From Bondarzewia mesenterica (Eukaryota; Basidiomycota; Agaricomycetes; Russulales; Bondarzewiaceae), in the NCBI GenBank assembly GCA_004802705.1, contig SGPL01000528.1:1-22820 (forward strand): DNA of 22,820 nt. The letters run 5' to 3'. Below are positions 1-10,059 of the stretch, piece after piece (positions within the stretch are counted from its first letter, which is position 1; every line of letters starts with the position of its first letter). The position numbers and the translations under genes were made by a program. The notes beneath the pieces were generated by a model that was not told the origin of the DNA, ran no database searches, and saw nothing but the letters and a program-made list of their open reading frames with translations.

Positions 1-756
1 AGTATGCCTTAAAGGTTATGAGGGAACTCTGCATGAAACTTAGGATAAAACAGGCTATGTCTATGGCCTACCATCCACAATCAGATGAATAAACTGAATG
101 GACGAATCAATCACTGGAGCAATTTTTGCGCATCTTCTGCAATTTTCAAAGTGATGATTGGGCAGAATTACTACCATTCACTGAGTTCACCCACAACTTG
201 ACTGCCCATTCATCAACAAAAAAAACCTCCATTTGAGCTGATCATGGGATATACACCATGGGCACTACCAAAAGTACTGGAAGATGCTACGATTCCTTCA
301 GTTTCTCAGAGGCTGAAGTGACTGGAAGGGATCCGAAAGGACACTATCACATCTCACAACCTAGCAGCACAAGTTATGGCATGAAAGGGACCAAAAAAGG
401 GCTGAGAGTACAAGAAAGGGGATAAAGTGTAGCTAGAAGCAAAGAACCTTGCCACTACACATCTCTCGGCAAAACTAGCTCCTCATCGATATGGCCCTTT
501 TGAGGTAACAGGTGTGCCGTCTCAGGTGAATGTTCAACTGAAACTCCTGAATGCATGGAAAATACATCTGGTGTTTCACTTATCTCTGATCATGCCATTT
601 GTCGAGACCCAAGCACATGGACCTAACTTTGAAAGACCAGACCCACCTGACCTCATAGATAACAAAGAAGCATATGAGATCGAAAAGCTATTGGACTCCA
701 GAATATTCCATGGGAATCTACAGTATTTAGTCCGATGGAAGGGCTACTCACCTGTG
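1..756 (+). pseudogene. Ty3/gypsy pol 3' part: integrase C-terminal region, GPY/F module and first half of chromodomain (decayed)
   Basis: The reading frame from 57 gives the integrase signature AYHPQSD, followed by a stop where this family has GQTE, then residues typical of the integrase core end (SLEQFLRIFCNFQ, DDWAELLPFTEFTHN). A one-base shift in the A-run at about 218-225 moves the frame; it then stays in one phase to 756. That part contains a GYTP motif, KKGDKV followed by a stop where Trp is usual, a GPY/F module from about 489 (YGPFEV ... FHLSLIMPF), HGPNF, and the start of a chromodomain (YEIEKLLDSR ... YLVRWKGYSP). The stops at LK*, MA*, KG* and KV* are each one transition from a sense codon. 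Integrase joins element cDNA to host DNA, and its chromodomain tail targets chromatin. The 5' part of the element lies outside the window. The frame is dead. Confidence 0.9.
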
Positions 757-1196
757 GTATCACACTGTAAATTTGTTTTAGGGAAATTGGAAAGATGTGA
801 GAGGCATAGGGAGGGCGCACTCAAATTACACTAACTAACTTCGATGGGTAAAACAAACTCAAGCATCTAGGCTGTCTCGGAATTGATGTTGTTCAGAGAA
901 CAGTCTGGGTGTTCTTGGGGGTCAGTTTGTTTTATTGCCCGACTACACTCAAGGAGATGGTATGCACTAGATCTCGAAGGTGAGCTAAAGAGTTGTAGTC
1001 AAGGGATGAACAGTGGGGTGAACTGGACTAGAGAAGTCAAAGGAATTCACTGGGGATAAACGCGGATGAACGTGGGAGATCCTGGGCTTGGCAAAAGCTT
1101 CAGCAGAATCAGATCAACTGGACAGGAAGAAAATGAAAAGATGTAGACGTGATCGTAAACTGAATCGAGAGCATAAGACGTAGACATAAATGGTGA

Positions 1197-1370
1197 ATTC
1201 GGCGTAGATTCGTGACGTAGACTAGACTAGACTGGACTTGTATAACATAGACTTTAGATAGACTGACTCGGCATAGACTCGTGATGTATACTTGAATTCG
1301 GCGTAGACTTTATGACTTCAGATATCGATTCGGCGTAGACTTGTGATGTAGACTTAGTTTTGGCGTACAG
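1197..1370. repeat. Imperfect short repeats with the core TTCGGCGTAGACTTGTGA
   Basis: The core recurs in degenerate form near 1197, 1267, 1295 and 1328, with a shorter version near 1358. Between cores lie runs of GTAGACTAGACTAGACTG. Spacing is irregular (about 28-70 bp), so this is a decayed array rather than a clean satellite. It lies in the insert that splits the gypsy chromodomain, upstream of the LTR-like promoter stretch, where LTR elements often carry such repeats. Confidence 0.55.
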
Positions 1371-2622
1371 ATAGATGCTGATGATGATGAAGATAAGCAA
1401 GCTAAGATTCAGTCCCAGAAGGTGAGATCAATCAGAATTCAACTGATCCTATGAAAACCTGAGAAGCTGTGTGCTTTCAGATACTTCACAAAAGTAGACG
1501 CTGATTCTGTAGACCGGTTGCCTCCAGATTAGGACAGAGCTTCTTGAAGCATAGAGACGAATTTACTAGCCTGAGAGCAACTTCAATAAGAGGGCAAAGC
1601 CACCTTAGAAAAGTCAGTCAACAAGCATTCAAAGGGGTAAGGTGCTCAAGAACCGAAACAACCTTGAGGTGAGTCGATTGAGAGAAAAATTGAAATAATA
1701 GATTGGATTGTTTGGGGGATTTCTCCTCTCTTTTTATATGTACAAAAGAGGCTGTGCTAACAAACACAACACAAATGTATCCACAATAAACTCCTTGAGT
1801 TGAACCAATGAGATCTCAGCTTTCTACATTAATAAGCAGTAAAGTGGGTCAGAATTGCAAATACAAAGATGTGGGTCCAGCAGTATCCACTTGAACTGCA
1901 TGGAGTGACCCACATGAATTACAAATCAAAGGGATTGATTTGCAATTAGAAAGAGGCCAGATTGATCTTAGACTTTTGGCCTGATCGCCCTTTGAAAGGA
2001 ATTTCAAATTAGATGTATAATTCACCAGATCTGCACAGCCAAGTCATGTGGCTTTGTATGGTTGTGCGATTCATGGTCTTTACACACCTATAATCCACAG
2101 GTCAATTGGTCCTGACCTTATCAGACCTTAATCTGCATTCCTGAGTGATAACCCAAATATCTATTTTACTGATCTCTGCCAAATAGCATGCAGTAAAGGA
2201 AAGAAATCAAAAGAAAATTACTGAGTGGGGGGTTTCTGTCCAACAAAGTTAGTAGCCTAGTGTAAATGAAGGTGAAAGGCAAGTGTGAGCTCAAGATGAA
2301 GTCTTGAGTTAGGAAAGAATGGAGGAAATTAAAAAAATAAGTCCAACGCATAAAAAAATAAAAGAAACTCATGTGCGTGTATATGACGAGTGGGAGGCAT
2401 GACAGAAGAAAGTCGAGATTCCATCGATATCTTCTTGTAAGAGGGCTGGGGAGGGTGTGCTGAAAGTAAAGGTAAAGAGCGAGGAAGATGAGCATGCCCA
2501 TGAAACAAACGAGCGAGCGAAGAAATAAACGAAAATTGCTAATACCGAGTCTAAGTAGAAAAAGGATGAGAAAGAGTGTGGGGGATGTATAGGTAAATGT
2601 ACAAACAGGATCTCTTGGCTGA

Positions 2623-3450
2623 TCAGGATGATGATCTCAATTCTGGAGCATCCGTGCGCATAGACGATGCCTTGCAGATTCGAGTGATCAGCTCATCTGG
2701 ACGATCAATGGGATCATCAGAGAGTGCTGAAAGTCCTAGTTTTGATGGGACATACCTTCCCATCTCTTCTCATACCACCCCGTCACCATTCCTTTCCCTC
2801 AAAGCCATCCACAACATCTCCTTCTTTATCCATCGTGTGATCTCACAGTGATGTGAACCAAAACTGAGCTGAGCTTGAATGATGAAGTAGAGACTCGGGA
2901 GATGCTGCTGAACAAACTGGACGAACCAGTTGTTGGGTGGCAGGTGCGAAGCATTCACCCATAAAAGTTCTGGTCCAGAGTCACGTTGCACTAGAAAAAT
3001 CCTGTGCAGTTCATCGCGGTAAAGGAGCTCGCCAATTGGGAATACAATAAAGGATGAGGGGGCAAGGGAAACTGTGAGGGTGAAAAAGGGTCGAACAATG
3101 TGAGGTGGATCAGATAGAAACTAGTTGAGAACATGAAAGTTCATTGCTTCGACTGAGGGGAGCATGATAGAGACATGCATGGATGCTGATTGACCAGCGC
3201 AAGCAGTGTCGATCGACCAACAAGATGGAGGTTTCGAAGTAATGGTGCCAAGTTTGGTGCCCACAATAAGCACTGAGGACAGAATGGCATACGGGGGCAG
3301 ATAACCAGTAGGTGGTGGTAGCATGGGAATCTAAAGTTTAGACATGAGAAAAACAGATGAAAGGGAAGGAGAAGCTGATGGGGGGTGAGACATACAATGG
3401 TCAACTTTGTAGGTGCATCTTGTATTACCGTGCAGTCTTTTCTCAGACTT
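2623..3450 (-). pseudogene. Broken minus-strand reading frame, about 275 codons, family not recognised
   Basis: On the minus strand one phase stays open from about 3450 to a stop at 2623-2625, with only three internal stops: TAG at 3331-3333, TAG at 3121-3123 and TGA at 2770-2772. Each is one C-to-T change from CAG or CGA. The peptide is not low-complexity. It includes an N-terminal Ser/Pro stretch, a segment around GYLPPYAILSSVLIVGTKLG, a middle segment IVFPIGELLYRDELHRIFLV followed by QRDSGPELLWVNASH, and an acidic C-terminal part (GLSALSDDPIDRPDELI). I do not recognise a domain. It sits inside the insert that splits the chromodomain, so it may be that element's coding sequence or a captured host fragment. 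The overlapping plus-strand 84-codon ORF (2597-2851) is an alternative I consider less likely. Confidence 0.35.
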
Positions 3451-3681
3451 CCTTCAAGTATATCTGTTCTTTCTGGTCTCGGCTGTTAGCATGATGGATT
3501 TATTTTATGGATCTAGTCGTCTTCCATTCTGGAGCATTTCATGCTTATGCCCAGAAATTGATTACGAACTTATTATTGAATCTTCAGTTTTTCAGACTCT
3601 TACATTATCCTACATTCAAGGATATTGTGCGTTCTGACACCGAATGATGAATTATATTCAGAACAATTTCTGTGCATGACA

Positions 3682-3825
3682 GCGGATGATGAATGGATGT
3701 TCTGAGAAGATCTCGAAGAAGACATGGAAGATGCACATGCCACCTTTAAAGACTTCCATAGAAAACACCCATACGCGATAAGCCCCACATCACTTCTGGC
3801 CTTATCATCTAATCATCGAGGATGA
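3682..3825 (+). pseudogene. Second half of the Ty3/gypsy chromodomain and pol stop
   Basis: The frame reads ADDEWMF, a stop, then EDLEEDMEDAHATFKDFHRK and HPYA, which is the expected C-terminal half of a retroelement chromodomain (aromatic-cage W, acidic helix, DFHRKHP tail). It is in the same phase as the first half ending at 756, so this is the same pol gene, split by the 757-3681 insert. The internal TGA replaces what is usually Trp/Arg/Pro-Glu in the family. Pol ends at TGA 3823-3825. A purine run (GAGGGGGG, 3839-3846) follows and could be an old polypurine tract. Confidence 0.75.
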
Positions 3826-3832
3826 TGAAGAC

Positions 3833-3838
3833 TATAAA
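3833..3838 (+). promoter_or_regulatory. TATA-like box upstream of the coiled-coil ORF
   Basis: TATAAA lies 116 bp before the ATG at 3954 and just upstream of the purine run GAGGGGGG. The position suits a core promoter for the downstream ORF. In AT-rich transposon DNA a chance match is possible. Confidence 0.35.
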
Positions 3839-3953
3839 GAGGGGGGCAAATTCTCTCTTTTTCCCTAGTTCCCCATAGTTCTATAATCACCCTTCTTCTA
3901 CACTTAGCAATCTTTCAACTGGTACTTGTCATATCAACTTTGACTTCCCTGAT

Positions 3954-4586
3954 ATGTCATCCCCCATCAACACCTAGACCCCTTCATCACCCTCTCCCAC
4001 TCCTAGCCCACAGGCAACACTATCGCCCACACAATACACCACCCTAGAAGAACAAGAATACCTTGATGAAGCACTTCTCGAGGGGATAAGAATGAACATG
4101 TGAACGTATATCCCACCCCTTACCTCTGACTCTCACAATAGCAATAACATCAGAGAAGAAATGCAAGAATGGGCAGAACGAGACCTAGTCCTCTCAGAAG
4201 AGGCAGACAAGATCCTTGAGATCCTGGAGGCTCTAGAAGAGGATGGCCACAGATAGGCTAGAATGACTGCACAGGAAAGAGAGGATCACTGGGAAGAAAC
4301 TCGACAGGCAATCCTGGAAGGACTAGCAGAGGCTGGATAGGAGGTGAACTAACAAGAAGAAGCAAGGAGGGCCTTTGTGGCCTTAGCAGTGGAAAGAGCA
4401 AGAAAGGATGCACTGAGTCTACAAGAGGAGCTGGTAAGCGCCCAAGAGGATATGAAGGAAGTGATCAACCAGATCAAAAATAACCCTTTCTCATAGGAGT
4501 ATCTATCCCTCGCTCTCTCTCCCCTTGAATTGACTAAGACATCTTTTTCCTCACTGGGACTCCATCTCATGCAGATGCATCAATGA
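3954..4586 (+). pseudogene. Pro-rich plus acidic coiled-coil ORF between gypsy pol and an LTR (decayed)
   Basis: From the ATG at 3954 one phase runs 211 codons to TGA at 4584. Internal stops are at 3975 (TAG), 4101 (TGA), 4254 (TAG), 4338 (TAG), 4350 (TAA) and 4494 (TAG), each one C-to-T change from CAG, CAA or CGA. The first ~30 residues are rich in Ser, Pro and Thr. The rest is strongly acidic and helical with heptad-like spacing (EEADKILEILEALEEDG; QAILEGLAEAG; ALSLQEELVSAQEDMKEVIN), so a coiled coil is likely. I do not recognise a family. It follows the pol stop by 128 bp and precedes the LTR at 5055, all on the same strand. It may therefore be an extra 3' ORF of the gypsy element, a gag-like ORF of another element, or an unrelated gene. 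Confidence 0.5.
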
Positions 4587-5054
4587 ACACTTCCCCTGCA
4601 CCACTGAGCCCCATATCTGCCACTACCTACATGAACCTGCCCTGCCTTGTGATGCCATCGCCTGAACCACTCTGCACACCTTCCTTCATCGAAAGACTAG
4701 ACTTGCCCATGATTATCACCAGGACAGAGCAGACACCAGACGAGGTGGTCCACTACAGACACCCTACCACTGCTCTGCTAGTACACATCCCTCCTCCCTC
4801 ACCGACCACACCATTGGGGTCGAGACAGAGTTCCATGCCACTATTATGTCCTTAGAAAAATATACACGGATAGAAGGAGCCCTACAGCAGGTAGGAGAAC
4901 CTGGCCTAACTGTGGACATCTGTCGCTATCATGCACTGACCCTCAACATCGAGGAGGAGCACTGCATCATTGCTTTGCATGAATGCTGCTGGTCCCAATT
5001 CACTATCGATAGATGAGACATCGTGGCACGACTCTGGGCAGTAGATGCAAGCAC
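4583..5054 (+). pseudogene. Continuation of the ORF region in shifted frames up to the LTR border
   Basis: An ATG at 4583 overlaps the TGA at 4584 of the preceding frame (ATGA) and opens 90 codons to TAG 4853-4855, giving a Pro/Thr-rich peptide. From about 4817 the third phase is open and reads GVETEFHATIMSLEKY ... LTVDICRYHALTLNIEEEHC ... DIVARLWAVDAS, with one TGA, running straight into the LTR. Either two one-base shifts broke a single protein of about 360 residues, or these are overlapping ORFs. No family is recognised. Confidence 0.35.
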
Positions 5055-6134
5055 TGATGAGCACCCCGGCTCCCTAACCTTGGAGACTACTATTTTTGCC
5101 TTTTAGTTTCAGATCCCAATCCTCCACTGTTCCCGTCCATTTGCGATCTCTTGCGATCACTCTCGAACCTTTGCGATCTTTTGTGATCTCGACTCATCCA
5201 ATCCTTTCGACTTTGGGTCATGAGATTCATCGGTATTAATGCTCTAGGCCATCTCAATGTATCAGACCTCTGGCAGCCACTATATCGAGCAGCAGCCAAG
5301 TTATTCCATTCAGCTCAATCTTTATTGGCATACTCGGCTGACCATTTGCAATATCACTTTTACCCCGCTCTGATCTGACATTGCTCGGACAACTTGCTCA
5401 TCCATTCTGATGGTTTATCGCATGTGTTTACCGGTTAAGTTGCAGCATGCTGATCGGCTTCATGAGATTACTGTTTACCTTTCGATCTCACATGCTTTTG
5501 CTTCTCTTCGAACCGATGCTGGACTATCAGTCACTGAATCTTCCTGTTCCTATTTTTCATTCTATTCTTTCTGCTCTGACTTCGCCCTTGTTCGCTCATT
5601 TTCTACCTTCATCATACAATGTTCGCTATATCTTTCAGTCTCCCTTCTCCACTCCCCACTCAGTATATAAGCTACGATATATCTCTGCAAAATATCAGAT
5701 CAGTCTCTGGACTTCAGATCTCATTTCACCTGTGCGAACTGCAACTACAACTGCAATCTTTGACCTGTGACTTTGATTTTGCTGTGACTTACTGTGACCT
5801 TTGACATTGCTGTGACTTATTGTTATCTTGATGACTTCATCTCATCGACATCACTCATCTACCTCTACCACCATGTTTCATCTCTATATCCTATCTATCC
5901 TCCTGCTCTATAACTTCTCAGACCCTTGACTATAAATATCACACTGACTTCGCACCTTTATCAGAATATTGCTCTGATATTGCACCTGATCACATGCTCT
6001 CATTCATCTTTCGTACCCATCCACTCATGCATCTGTGTCTTCACAGCGATGTCTACTCGACTCACCCTCTTGCATATCGCCTGTGGTGCCTTTTGGAGTG
6101 TTGTTTCTCCCTAAGGGACGTCATAAGTGGATCA
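5055..6134 (+). repeat. LTR copy 1 (1,080 bp, TG...CA) of a Ty3/gypsy element
   Basis: The sequence from TGATGAGCACC (5055) to GTGGATCA (6134) matches 12895-13984 throughout in the same orientation, and similarity stops at both ends. It starts TG and ends CA, as LTRs do. Shared landmarks are GGAGACTACTATTTTTGCC near the start, TATATAA in the middle and TTTTGGAGTGTTGTTTCTCC near the end. Copy 2 is followed by a primer-binding-like site and gag. Here the downstream neighbour is unrelated LINE DNA, so this copy is either a 3' LTR of the element to its left or a solo LTR. I see no clean 5-bp target duplication around it. Short ORFs inside (5410-5804, 5926-6114) have no conserved counterpart in copy 2 and are taken as chance. 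Confidence 0.85.
5664..5670 (+). promoter_or_regulatory. LTR core promoter TATA box (copy 1)
   Basis: TATATAA stands about 610 bp into the LTR and is preserved at the matching place in copy 2 (13507-13513) although the surrounding bases have diverged. Its place within the LTR fits the U3/R promoter. Confidence 0.6.
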
Positions 6135-6458
6135 ACGCTCTAGCAAAATATCAGAGCCTGCTAGTGTGCTGCCCTCTGGCTATCTGAGATTATTGGAGTA
6201 TTACCAAAAAAGGAAATTTTAGTATGCCAGACAGTCAGGGGAAAGTACTGATGTAGCGATCCACCAATATATGTTATAAGGTCAGATCAAATGTCAGAAC
6301 TCACTAAAGACTATCATAACTAATTAAAAAGCTAAGATTTAAATACAATAATTACTGAACATTCTATTGCTACTACTAAAACACTCAGCCATATTGTTAT
6401 TACTGTATCACCTAGTGACCAAGATCATCTAGATAGTCATCTCACTTACAATGATATT

Positions 6459-7660
6459 TTGCACTCTCTTAAGTCAATGCTAAGTGGCAAGGCTACTGGT
6501 ATTAATGGAATTCCTTATGAATTTTGGAAGGCTACGCACTCTAAATTTGAATCTAATACTAAAGCTGGCAAACTAGCAGTAGATATTATGCAAATTTTAA
6601 CTCTTGTTTTTAATGACATTAAATGTCATGGAGTATCAAATCATACTGAATTCTCAGTAGGGTGGCTGTGCCCTTTTTATAAAAAGAAAGACAGACGTGA
6701 TATTGCCAACTATCGCCCATTACACTCCTTAACTCTGATTATAAAATTTTTACTAAAGCCTTAGTAAATAAACTTAGCACAGTTGCTCCAAACATTGTAC
6801 AAGAAAATCAAGCTAGATTCATACTAAAATAAAGCATTTTTGATCAAATTAAACTATTAAAACTATTAATTGATTATGCTGAAGTTATAGAAGAAAATGG
6901 CATTATTGTAGCCCTTGATCAAGAGAAAGCTTATGACAAAATTACTCATGACTATCTATAGATGACTTTAGAGAAGTTTGGTATTCCCTCATCTTTTATT
7001 AAAACTATATGATCACTATATAAAAATGCAAAATCTGTTGCTATCCTTAATGGTGTTGTCAGCTTCTCTTAAAAATTTACTAGAGGAGTTCACCAAGGTT
7101 GTCCCCTCTTTTGCTTACTTTTTGTTATTGTTATTAATCCTCTAGCATGTATAATTCATAACTCTGATCTTCAAAAATTTCAAATTTTTAGTGTTTTAGA
7201 TAAAATCATTACTATACTCTTTGCAGATGACACCACTGTCTACTTAAGTGAAGGAGATAATTATAATACATTAATAACTATCTTACAAAAATGGTGCACT
7301 GCTTCTAAAGCTCGCTTTAACCTCAATAAAATAGAAATTATTCCAATTGGCCATGAATCTTATTGTTCACAAGTAATTAACTCTCGTCAAATCAACAACA
7401 CTAGCACACCTTTTCCACCTAGCATCTACATTGTCAATGATGGTGAAGCTGTACATTCTTTATGTGCTTAGATAGGTAATAATATTAATAGTGTTTTACC
7501 TTAGAGCTCTGTTCTTAAAAAGATAACAATGTCCTTTGATAAATAAAAAAGTTGTCATCTATCTAAAACTAAAGGATGCCCTCTTATCATTCAAATGATT
7601 ATTGGTGGAATGATACAGTATTTAACTAAAGTTCAAGGAATGCCTGCTAAATTGAAGAGT
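6459..7660 (+). pseudogene. LINE reverse transcriptase domain
   Basis: This is the RT core of the LINE. The first 101 codons (6459-6764) are open; a one-base slip at about 6719 moves the coding phase, after which motifs A, B and C follow in order in a single phase. Stops stand where Trp, Arg or Gln is expected (for example DYL* at 6959, KTI* at 7009 and LCA*IGN at about 7470). The thumb region IIQMIIGGM ... YLTKVQGMPAKL ends near 7650. All three catalytic Asp positions are still present, but the frame cannot be translated. Confidence 0.85.
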
Positions 7661-8605
7661 CCCTGACCAAAACTATTCATGACTTTATATAAGACTCTGC
7701 TAAAACATCTTCTATAAATATAAAAATTCTTTATTTATTCATTAAAAAAGGTGGTATTAAACTTCTTAATCTTAAATCAAGAAACAAAGCTATTTAACTT
7801 ACCTAAGCTAAATCTTTTTTAAATTTTGGTCCACACAGACCAATATGGGCCTATATTGCTAATCTCCTTATTAGTAAACACCTTACTATAAAATCTGGTA
7901 AAGTGCTTAAGTCAGCTCAACTTAATATTTTCCTTCAAACATGAAAAATCTCCCTTACTAAATCTACTCTTCCTAAAGATATTCTTAGCATGCTTAGAGT
8001 TTCAAAATAAAATAATCTCAGCTTTTTCTCAATCAAAACTCTAAATCCTTTAAGAATAATCTCCCCATTTAGTATTATATTAGAGCAAAAGCTCACTTAA
8101 AATGCTTTAATAACTCCTCTCTCAGCTCCTGCCTTTGTGACTAATACAAGGTCATCACTATTAAAGACTTGATTAAATTTTCACATCATCAAGCACTATG
8201 CACACTGAAACTATACTTGTCAATATTGCTACTTTGATAGATAACATACCCACTGTCTAAACCTTAGTAAATGTAGTCAAACTGCCTCCTCTTTGCTCAA
8301 AATGCTTGAACCCAAATGGGACTCAAATAACTCACCTCCTGAGGATGGCCTTTCTCTTACAACAAGGCACCAAGTTATAAATATAACTTCTTACAAAACC
8401 TCTAAAAAGATTATCTTTAACTCCTCAGTTACAACTTAAAATGATATACTTGAAGGGTTTTGTGTCTTTACTGACCCAACATCTTTATCATATTTACCCA
8501 CATACTAATCTCAATGCCTTAGTATTACACTACCTGATAAATCCTCAACTGTCTATACTGATGGCTTATGTATTAATAATGGTGATCTAAATGCACAAGC
8601 TGATA

Positions 8606-10059
8606 CAGTGTTGACCCATTTCTCGATCCAGAACTTTGCTTGATGCATTCTCAATCAGATTTCATTAGTTTTACACAAAATAAAGCTTGTAGTTAGCTAA
8701 TATACTATTTTAAGATTATATCCTCCAACTCTGAAAGTTAATGGATTAAGTGGCCAAGAGTTGTTTGCAAAATGATCTGAAGGTCAAATTTTATGACACC
8801 CTAGTCCTTGATCTGCATGTGACACCATGTGACCCTGCCAAAATCTGCCAAACTCAAGAGGCCCCCTGATAATAGAGGGTAAGGTCAAGTCAATATTCAC
8901 CAATAAAAGCCCCTCTAACCCCAGACAGGTCGAGTAGTGCCCAATTTTGATCTACTAACAGGATGCTAGTCTGAGGCTGGAGGTCAGGTTTTTTTGTCCA
9001 CTAGTCAGACCTCTGTATGAGAGGTCAGGTCCATCCAGCAGTGCCAATATATCACGTGTCTAATGTTTATTCTGTGTGCTTTGAGTGCTGAGCCATGAAT
9101 ATGCATCTTGTGAAATCTTGTAGCATTGCAGGCAATAAACCTGAGCTCATTTTCCTTTTTTTTTGTTCTTTTGAAATATAAAGTATGTCTGCTACAGGTG
9201 AGTCTTTTTTTTTTTGTGGTCCCTCTGCCACTCAGCCAAGTGGCCTCCCTCATTTTGTACACGTTGCATCTTCTGCATTTATCATGTCGATTCCTCTATC
9301 TTGTATGCACTTACTAGCTCATAATATGATCTGTGAACTTTTACAGACATATTTTGAAATATTTTTAGTTACATTCTCTTGCACAAGGGGCAGTTAGTCT
9401 TGATAGTTGAGAATTTGAGAAAATCTAAGAGATTGGTCAACAATGATGATAGTAACTGAATATAGAACACATTTTTGGAGATTTTTAGAGGTCAGGTCAT
9501 TTGTCTATCAGTTCAGGCGGAAAAGTCGAGGTCAGGTAACCTCATGATAGGGAATTGCCTTATTTAGATAAGGTTTTTGTCCACCAGTTCAGAGCCAAAA
9601 GGCCAAAAATTTTGACCTGACCTCATCTCCTATTATCAGGGGGGCCTAACTCAAGCCAATCAAGCTGTTACTCTTATCACACTCATTTTGTTTTAGTTTC
9701 TTTTTCAAAAGACTTGAGTCTCAAGCACCAGATTGTACTTCAATACCTTTGCTTATTTTTCATAAAATGTTCTTTAGAAGCCTCTTAATATAATAGAATT
9801 TTTTTGATATTAATATTGACTTGCATTTTACATATAATTGAGTGATAAAAGTTATAATTATGCAATTTAGGTCATTTTAAGGATGAATCTAAGTGCTATT
9901 CTACAACCACCTCACTGGCACACACATAAATTTCAGGCAATGGTCCTTACATATGAAAGAATATTTACACTAAAGAGGTAATGAAAATCTTTAAAATTGC
10001 ATGAGTTATTAGCAGGTGGATCAAAGAATGGGCTAAGATTAAGAACTGAGTCAACACTG
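8606..10059. mobile_element. TA-flanked TIR element (Tc1/mariner-pogo type MITE, 657 bp of its own) inserted in LINE RNase H
   Basis: The left end starts CAGTGTTGACCCATTTCT and the right end is the inverse of CAGTGTTGACTCAGTTCT, 16 of 18 bases matching. A TA dinucleotide flanks both sides (8604-8605 and 10060-10061). Deleting the element with one TA rejoins the LINE frame exactly (AQAD + SSIWFGHN), which confirms the borders. TA duplication and CAGT... ends are typical of Tc1/mariner and pogo elements. No transposase frame remains, so it was mobilised by another copy's enzyme. Its own length is 657 bp; the remaining 797 bp are a hAT element plus its 8-bp duplication. Confidence 0.82.
8859..9647. 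mobile_element. hAT-type non-autonomous DNA transposon (789 bp) nested in the TA-flanked element
   Basis: The ends are inverted repeats: AGGCCCCCTGATAATAG on the left and the inverse of AGGCCCCCCTGATAATAGG on the right, with similarity continuing to GGTCAAGTCA / GGTCAGGTCA. An exact 8-bp direct repeat AACTCAAG flanks it (8851-8858 and 9648-9655), the duplication length of the hAT superfamily. GAGGTCAGGT recurs inside both ends (about 8981, 9020, 9488, 9528, and inverted at 9613), as expected for subterminal transposase-binding sites. It has no convincing transposase ORF; the small ORFs at 9126-9397 run through poly-T tracts. This is the youngest layer of the three-deep nest. Confidence 0.88.

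Larger units (their letters stand above)
757..3681. mobile_element. 2.9-kb insertion of unresolved class splitting the gypsy chromodomain
   Basis: The chromodomain breaks off after WKGYSP (codon ending 753) and resumes with ADDEW at 3682 in the same phase. Joining the two restores the usual six-residue spacing between GY and W. The codon at 754-756 is GTG and the one at 3682-3684 is GCG, which may be a short, mutated target duplication. I could not pair convincing terminal repeats, so the class is unknown. Inside are a purine-rich stretch, imperfect repeats (1197-1370), an LTR-like promoter stretch (TTTTTATATG at about 1731 following CTCCTCTC), and a long broken minus-strand frame (2623-3450). 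It may itself be composite. The stretch 3451-3681 shows nothing I recognise. Confidence 0.6.

Noticed and set aside
2166..2501. 111-codon minus-strand ORF rich in Leu and Phe, membrane-like
   Set aside because: It is the complement of a purine-rich stretch, which gives Phe/Leu/Ser-rich peptides by composition; no start context or homology was recognised.
5410..6114. Overlapping plus-strand ORFs of 60-107 codons in LTR copy 1
   Set aside because: They are Ser/Phe/Leu-rich, overlap in different phases, and are not conserved as frames in LTR copy 2.
9005..9397. ORFs of 63-85 codons on both strands
   Set aside because: They lie in the hAT element, run through poly-T/poly-A tracts, and have no transposase motif.
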